From: Tumebacillus amylolyticus
Lineage (GTDB): Bacteria > Bacillota > Bacilli > Tumebacillales > Tumebacillaceae
Direction: 5' to 3'
Assembly: GCF_016722965.1 (NCBI RefSeq)
Contig: NZ_JAEQNB010000001.1
Span: forward strand, 785,929-849,928
Length of the DNA stretch: 64,000 bases
Shown here: piece after piece, positions 59,674-64,000 of the stretch
Position numbering within the stretch: the first letter of the stretch is position 1
Layout: each line of letters opens with the position of its first letter
Made by a program: the position numbers and the translations under genes
The notes under the pieces: model-generated
Seen by the model: only the letters and a program-made list of their open reading frames with translations
Told to the model about the DNA's origin: nothing
The model's database searches: none

Positions 59674-62571
59674 TTGAATAAGCATTGGAAAAAGTGGTTG
59701 ATCACGACGATTGTTCTGACGACAGCGGTGGCACCGAATGCATATACATCTGCACATGCAAGCACGGGGGCGACTTTTGGGGACTTGCAGCAGGCGAAAG
59801 TCAACAAGCAAGAAGCGATTCAACAAGCGGCTGAACTCGGCCTGATCTCCGGCGATCCGAACGGGCAGTTCCGCCCGACCGATTCGGTGACCCGCGAAGA
59901 GTTGGCGGTGCTGATCTCTCGTGCTCTGAAATTGCAACCGGGCAAGGACGGTTCTTTTGCAGATGTGTCGAGCAATTTGTACGGACAAACGTATATCCAA
60001 GCGATGCAAGCGGCCGGACTGATGGCGGGGGACGAGGACCACAAGTTCCGTCCGAGCGATTCGATTACTCGTGAAGAACTGGCGACCGTATTGGTTCGTG
60101 TGATGGACGGTTTGAAGATCCAAGGCGGGACCGCAGGGTCTGTCTCTGACAACGGACAAGTCAGCGGCTGGGCGCAAGACTATGTAGATTCGGCTCTGCG
60201 TCTCAAACTGGTTCCGACCGACGGAGCTGCGTTCAACCCGCAAGGCAACGTGCAACGTCAAGACATCGTCGACGTCTTGCTCGACCTCTTCCAACCGAAG
60301 CAGAAAACGGCGACGATCAATTCGGTCAGCGGAGATCTCGTGACGATTGACGGCGTTCCGTACTTGGCGACGGGCTCTCTCAAGAAACTGCTCAGCGAGA
60401 ACAACGCAGCGGCTTTGACGGGGGCGAAGATTCAATTCGATACGATGACCCGCGGGATCAATCAACTCGGCGAGATGTCGATTGTACAAAGCGGCGACGC
60501 AGACCATCCGCTGAACCTCGACTTGGGAGGAGCTACGCTGAACGGCCCGCTGACGATCTCGGGCGACCACGTGGCGATTACGGGAACGGCTTCGATTTCA
60601 GAGCTGGTGCTGGACGGTGCAGCCAAGTCTGTGAAAGTTGATGCCAACGTAAACAAGTTGAACGTCAAGGCAGACCATGCGGTTGATCTGCAAGGCAAGG
60701 GCAAAGTCGGCGAACTTCTCGTAAGCAACGACAAAGCATCCCTCAGCCTTGGCAAGGACGTGAAAATTGACAAGCTCACCCTGCCGGACAACACCGACCC
60801 CTCCAAAGTGATCTCGAATTACACGGACGTCGTCGGACAAATCGGCAAAGTCAACGATCACGAGCCGCCGAAACCGGAGCCCAAGCCGACGCCTGCTCCG
60901 ACCCCTGTCAATCATAAACCGGTGGTCGATCAGTCTGTAGAACCGATTGAAGTCACACTGGGCGACGACTTGAACGCGATCCCGCTGAGCCAAGTGTTCT
61001 CCGACCCGGATCATGACAAGTTGACCTACGAAGTCTCGACTTCTGACGCAGATACCGTTGGATTTGAGTTGACGGGCGTCGCTCTGCATCTCTATCCGCA
61101 CCAAGCAGGGACGGCGACGATCACCATCACCGCCAAAGACACGTCAGGGGCTTCTGTGCAGACGAAATTCACCGTAACGGTAAAAAATCCGGTGACCCCG
61201 CCTGTCAACAACGCTCCGACCATCGCAAACCAAATTGCGAACCAAACGGTTACGTTCGGCGAGGGTATCGCTCCGATTTCGCTGGCGACCGCTTTCCAAG
61301 ATGACGAAGACGACCTGACTTTGACGGTTGATTCGGACAATCTGTCGGTTGTGAATCCGACGATTGACGCGCAGAACAACTTGATTCTCAACCCGCTCGC
61401 AGACGGCACGGCGACGATTACCATCCATGCGAACGACGGTCACAATGACCCGGTCGACATGACGTTCACGCTGACGGTCAACGCTGCGACCCCGTCCAAC
61501 GTGGCACCGACGGTTGTCGGATCGTTGGTTGACAAAACCATCATGTTTGGCGATACCATTGCTCCGATTTCGGTTGCAGGTCTGTTTGCAGATGCGGACG
61601 GCGATGATCTGACGCTGACGGCTGATACGGAAGTGGCAGGAGTTGCGACTCTTTCCATCGATGCGCAAACGAATTTGCTGTCGATCACTCCGATTGCAGC
61701 GGGCACCACGAAAGTCTCTGTAACAGCAGATGACGGGCACGGACATACTGCAGAAACGAAGTTCATCTTGACGATCAACGAAGCTCCGGCAGCGAACCAC
61801 GCGCCGACCACCGTCGGTTCACTGGCTGATCAAACCTACACCCTCGGCGACACGGTAGATGCGATTGAAGTTGCAGGTTACTTCCAAGACGAGGACCAAG
61901 ACGTTCTGCATTATCAAGTGAATTCGGACCACCCGGAAATCGCGACGGCAACGGTCTCTGACAGCGGCCAATTGAGCATCACTCCGGTTGGCGCAGGCAC
62001 AGCCACGTTTACGTTGACGGCCAGCGACGAAGTGAATGGGAATGCACCGGCGACGTTGACCTTCACCGTGACGGTTAATCCGGCTGTGACCAAGTCGGCA
62101 TTCATCTCGGAAGCGAACTGGGGCGCAGATTTCAACCAAGCGTTTGAAATCTACAACCCGACGAATGCTCCGATTTCCTTTGACTCGATCCGACTCGTCT
62201 GGGACGGCGGTGAATACACGCCGGGCAGCGGCGGTGGTGGTGGCATCCCTGGCTTCGCACCTTCTTCCGTGCCTACCGAAATCCCGGCAGGCGGGACGAT
62301 GGTGTTCGCCGATGCGTTGGGTGATCAATATGAGAACGCCCCGAACTTCATCCTTGCCTCCTTCGGATTCGACATCGAAACGTTGGACGCATTCCCTGTC
62401 TCCCTGTACATTGACGGAGTGCTGGTCGATACGATCTTGTACACTCCGCACCAAACGTTGAAGCGCAACACCTCCACCACACACGGCGAGACGACCTATG
62501 ACAGCTCGCAATGGACTGTGGCTGGTGAGGCTGACGTTACGGATCTCGGCTCGTTCCCGACGGCACCTTAG
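59674..62571 (+). CDS. S-layer-homology protein with four Ig-like repeats and lamin-tail-like end
   Basis: A 965-residue surface protein, TTG start behind GGAGGGG. Signal peptide (1-30). Three SLH units (about 33-75, 92-137, 155-210; ISGDPNGQFRPTDSVTREEL is a clear example) should bind pyruvylated wall polymer. A beta-rich region (about 215-390) precedes a Pro-rich linker KPEPKPTPAPTP (about 398-412). Four cadherin/Ig-like repeats of about 95 residues follow, each starting NxxPTV/VGSL and ending TxTVTVN. The last 150 residues contain ISEANWGADFNQAFEIYNPT, a lamin-tail-like domain. A structural or adhesive role at the cell surface is likely; enzyme motifs are absent. Confidence 0.92.
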   Translation: MNKHWKKWLITTIVLTTAVAPNAYTSAHASTGATFGDLQQAKVNKQEAIQQAAELGLISGDPNGQFRPTDSVTREELAVLISRALKLQPGKDGSFADVSSNLYGQTYIQAMQAAGLMAGDEDHKFRPSDSITREELATVLVRVMDGLKIQGGTAGSVSDNGQVSGWAQDYVDSALRLKLVPTDGAAFNPQGNVQRQDIVDVLLDLFQPKQKTATINSVSGDLVTIDGVPYLATGSLKKLLSENNAAALTGAKIQFDTMTRGINQLGEMSIVQSGDADHPLNLDLGGATLNGPLTISGDHVAITGTASISELVLDGAAKSVKVDANVNKLNVKADHAVDLQGKGKVGELLVSNDKASLSLGKDVKIDKLTLPDNTDPSKVISNYTDVVGQIGKVNDHEPPKPEPKPTPAPTPVNHKPVVDQSVEPIEVTLGDDLNAIPLSQVFSDPDHDKLTYEVSTSDADTVGFELTGVALHLYPHQAGTATITITAKDTSGASVQTKFTVTVKNPVTPPVNNAPTIANQIANQTVTFGEGIAPISLATAFQDDEDDLTLTVDSDNLSVVNPTIDAQNNLILNPLADGTATITIHANDGHNDPVDMTFTLTVNAATPSNVAPTVVGSLVDKTIMFGDTIAPISVAGLFADADGDDLTLTADTEVAGVATLSIDAQTNLLSITPIAAGTTKVSVTADDGHGHTAETKFILTINEAPAANHAPTTVGSLADQTYTLGDTVDAIEVAGYFQDEDQDVLHYQVNSDHPEIATATVSDSGQLSITPVGAGTATFTLTASDEVNGNAPATLTFTVTVNPAVTKSAFISEANWGADFNQAFEIYNPTNAPISFDSIRLVWDGGEYTPGSGGGGGIPGFAPSSVPTEIPAGGTMVFADALGDQYENAPNFILASFGFDIETLDAFPVSLYIDGVLVDTILYTPHQTLKRNTSTTHGETTYDSSQWTVAGEADVTDLGSFPTAP

Positions 62572-62578
62572 AAAACGA

Positions 62579-62615
62579 AGAACTCTTCGCAGATTGCGAA
62601 GAGTTCTTTTTTTTC
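62579..62615 (+). terminator. Intrinsic terminator after the S-layer-homology gene
   Basis: AGAACTCTTCGC pairs perfectly with GCGAAGAGTTCT around a 5-base loop, then eight T residues. Confidence 0.92.
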
Positions 62616-62683
62616 ATAAAGCTCGACTCTTCCCAATCGTGGTATACTAAGCGGTACAAACTTGGAGGGAGTGTCCGAAGCTC

Positions 62684-63190
62684 GTGATTCGAATCGACTA
62701 TCCGACGTTTTTGCTTCCGGCTTTGGTGCTCTGGATCTTCTGGAGGCGCAACAAGTACCACGACGTAGGGCGGGAGTTGTGGGTGAACTTGTTTTTCTTA
62801 TACGGGTTGGGCGTTGCGTACGTGACGTTTTTCCCGCTTACGATTCGGGTCTCCACGCTGCGGCATGTGAACCTGATTCCGTTTGTGGAGATGAAGTGGT
62901 TGCTCTACCGCCCGATTGTCGCCGTCATGAATTTGGGCGGCAATGTCGTGATGTTCGCCCCGTTGGGCTTTTTCCTGCCTCTGTTAGGGGGACGTCGATT
63001 CCAAAGTTTCGTCAAAACAACAGGCGCGGGTCTGCTCCTCTCCGTGGGCATCGAGTTTCTGCAATACTTGACCGGAGCTCGGGAAGCGGACATCGACGAT
63101 GTCATGCTGAACACGTTGGGAGCGGCGCTCGGCTATTGGCTGTATCTCCTCTGGCAGAGACGCACCACAACTCAAGAAAAGAGACCCTGA
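62684..63190 (+). CDS. VanZ-family membrane protein
   Basis: A 168-residue protein with about five TM helices. The VanZ marks are RHVNLIPFVEM, NLGGNVVMFAPLGFFLPLL and the C-terminal IEFLQYLTGAREADIDDVMLNTLGA-type segment with its conserved acidic pair. VanZ-like proteins give low-level teicoplanin resistance in some species or act in envelope processes; the mechanism is unknown. The GTG start lies about 14 bases after GGAGGG, a long spacing. There are no other van genes. Confidence 0.92.
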   Translation: MIRIDYPTFLLPALVLWIFWRRNKYHDVGRELWVNLFFLYGLGVAYVTFFPLTIRVSTLRHVNLIPFVEMKWLLYRPIVAVMNLGGNVVMFAPLGFFLPLLGGRRFQSFVKTTGAGLLLSVGIEFLQYLTGAREADIDDVMLNTLGAALGYWLYLLWQRRTTTQEKRP

Positions 63191-63222
63191 CACGCGCGTG
63201 TTGCGTGCAGGGTCTTTTTTTT
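63182..63222. terminator. Terminator between vanZ-like and GNAT genes
   Basis: AGACCCTG with CAGGGTCT and a loosely paired CACGC/GCGTG interior; overlaps the VanZ stop codon and precedes the converging gene. Confidence 0.8.
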
Positions 63223-63225
63223 CGT

Positions 63226-63801
63226 TTACAGGGTCTTGCGCAGGACATCGAAGTCTCCCAACTCGTGCAGAGTTTCAAACCCGGCTTCGAAGTACATCGC
63301 GGGATGGCCGTGGTAGTGCTCTTGGATGGTGCCGTCTTCTTCGTGGCGCGGGTAAGCTTCGAGGTAGGTGAAGCCGTCCTGTTTCAACTGCTCGAAGGCC
63401 GCGTGCAAAATCTGCGTGGCGATGCCTTGGCGACGGTGCTCCGGCGAGACGATGAAGCACGCGATGCTCGCCGTGCGGTGCTCAGGATCGGGCTTGGCGA
63501 TCTCCTCGGGGAGGTAGCCGAGCGAGAGGTTGGCTTTGTCGTTCGCATGACACCAGCCGACCGGTTCGCCGTTCAGAAATGCGAGGAAGCCGTTCAGACC
63601 TTCTGCGTCCATCCACTTCGAGCAGGCTTGACGGTTGTCGGCCGCCGTGCGGGTCTCCCACTCGCCCTCTGCCCAACTCTGGCTGTAGAAGTAGCAATAA
63701 CACGAGGACCAACGCGGGTTGTCTGTGAACGCCACGTTGTCGAAAAAGTGGAAAAACGACTCTGCCAATGCGGGCGTCAATTTTTGGATGGTGAGGCTCA
63801 T
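63226..63801 (-). CDS. GNAT-family N-acetyltransferase
   Basis: A 191-residue acetyltransferase. It has the acetyl-CoA segment CFIVSPEHRRQGIATQILHA (about 115-135), preceded by the strand TASIACF. An N-terminal WSSCYCYFYSQSW places it with a Cys-rich GNAT subgroup, like the one at 28563. The late YPRHEEDGTIQEHYHGHPAM is His-rich. The ATG follows AAGGAAGGG. Substrate unknown. Confidence 0.87.
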   Translation of the reverse strand: MSLTIQKLTPALAESFFHFFDNVAFTDNPRWSSCYCYFYSQSWAEGEWETRTAADNRQACSKWMDAEGLNGFLAFLNGEPVGWCHANDKANLSLGYLPEEIAKPDPEHRTASIACFIVSPEHRRQGIATQILHAAFEQLKQDGFTYLEAYPRHEEDGTIQEHYHGHPAMYFEAGFETLHELGDFDVLRKTL

Positions 63802-63816
63802 GGTGAATCCCTTCCT

Positions 63817-64000
63817 TTACAGGTTGCTACCCATCGAGTTCCCGTTCGGAGGGAGAGATTCCTGCTGGGAGAACCATCGTTTCGCAGGTTTCAGGAGGAA
63901 GACCAGAGAGAGGATGCCTGCGAGGAGGGTGATGCTTTCGAGGAGGAACACGTTGACTTCGAGTTTGCTAAGCAGCGCCACCACAAAGTCAAGCGCGGCG
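63817..64000 (-). CDS. C-terminal end of a membrane protein, start outside the window
   Basis: Sixty codons on the minus strand to a TAA at 63817-63819. One hydrophobic helix (NVFLLESITLLAGILSLVFL) is followed by a basic-polar tail KPAKRWFSQQESLPPNGN. This is the usual ending of a multi-pass transporter such as an MFS protein, but too short to assign. It lies 15 bases upstream of the GNAT gene and may share its transcript. Confidence 0.55.
   Translation of the reverse strand, partial: AALDFVVALLSKLEVNVFLLESITLLAGILSLVFLLKPAKRWFSQQESLPPNGNSMGSNL

Overview
The window reads as chromosomal DNA from a spore-forming, low-to-mid GC Gram-positive (Firmicutes, Bacilli), most like Tumebacillus or a related Alicyclobacillaceae/Paenibacillaceae genus. 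The evidence is the yerC-pcrB ... pcrA-ligA gene set, strong AGGAGG-type ribosome sites with many GTG and TTG starts, intrinsic terminators after almost every unit, an S-layer-homology protein, teichoic-acid-type TagO, KimA under a ydaO/c-di-AMP riboswitch, and YeeF/YezG-like toxin-immunity genes. The genus is inferred; no rRNA is present. There is no transposase, integrase, phage module or CRISPR array.

Layout. 1-7.8 kb: peroxiredoxin (cut by the left edge), a DHH-like protein, YerC, PcrB, and a two-component system leading into an MMPL exporter whose promoter carries a direct repeat. 7.8-8.2 kb: three tandem identical tRNA-Pro(CGG) genes with a near-consensus promoter. 8.2-17.9 kb: a site-2 protease, a P-loop kinase-HD fusion, pcrA-ribBA-ligA, a lipid-anchored thioredoxin-like protein and a YeiH-type membrane protein. 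18-26 kb: murA followed at once by a divergent ReoM/IreB-like gene, a secreted SH3-NlpC/P60 protein, tagO, the c-di-AMP riboswitch with an MpsC-like gene and kimA, and a chemoreceptor. 26-32 kb: a PAS-GGDEF-EAL protein, a GNAT, adaA, a PrmC-like methyltransferase and SelO.

32-48 kb is the accessory stretch. Two WXG-type polymorphic toxins share an N-terminal half but have unrelated C-terminal toxin domains, each with its own immunity gene. They flank an operon for beta-lysine synthesis and amino-acid uptake (kamA-ablB-ABC importer). A fructosidase, a lipoprotein that may be leaderless, and two CBO0543-like membrane proteins follow. An orphan Rhs C-terminal toxin cassette with a candidate immunity gene ends the stretch. 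Toxin tips and immunity genes are AT-richer than their surroundings, as expected for exchanged modules.

48-64 kb: MsrAB; a 782-residue protein with a GNRAV-type N-terminal motif and a duplicated unknown domain; a lamin-tail secreted protein; an AlkA-type glycosylase; a LysM-SH3-GH18 protein; a Shedu-like (DUF4263) nuclease behind a small RelE-like gene; YbaK; a MarR-MFS pair; an S-layer protein; VanZ; a GNAT; and the end of a membrane protein cut by the right edge.

Most promising for new biology: the duplicated-domain GNRAV protein, the kinase-HD fusion (possible nucleic-acid end repair), the ReoM-like gene beside murA, and the two-gene Shedu-like unit.
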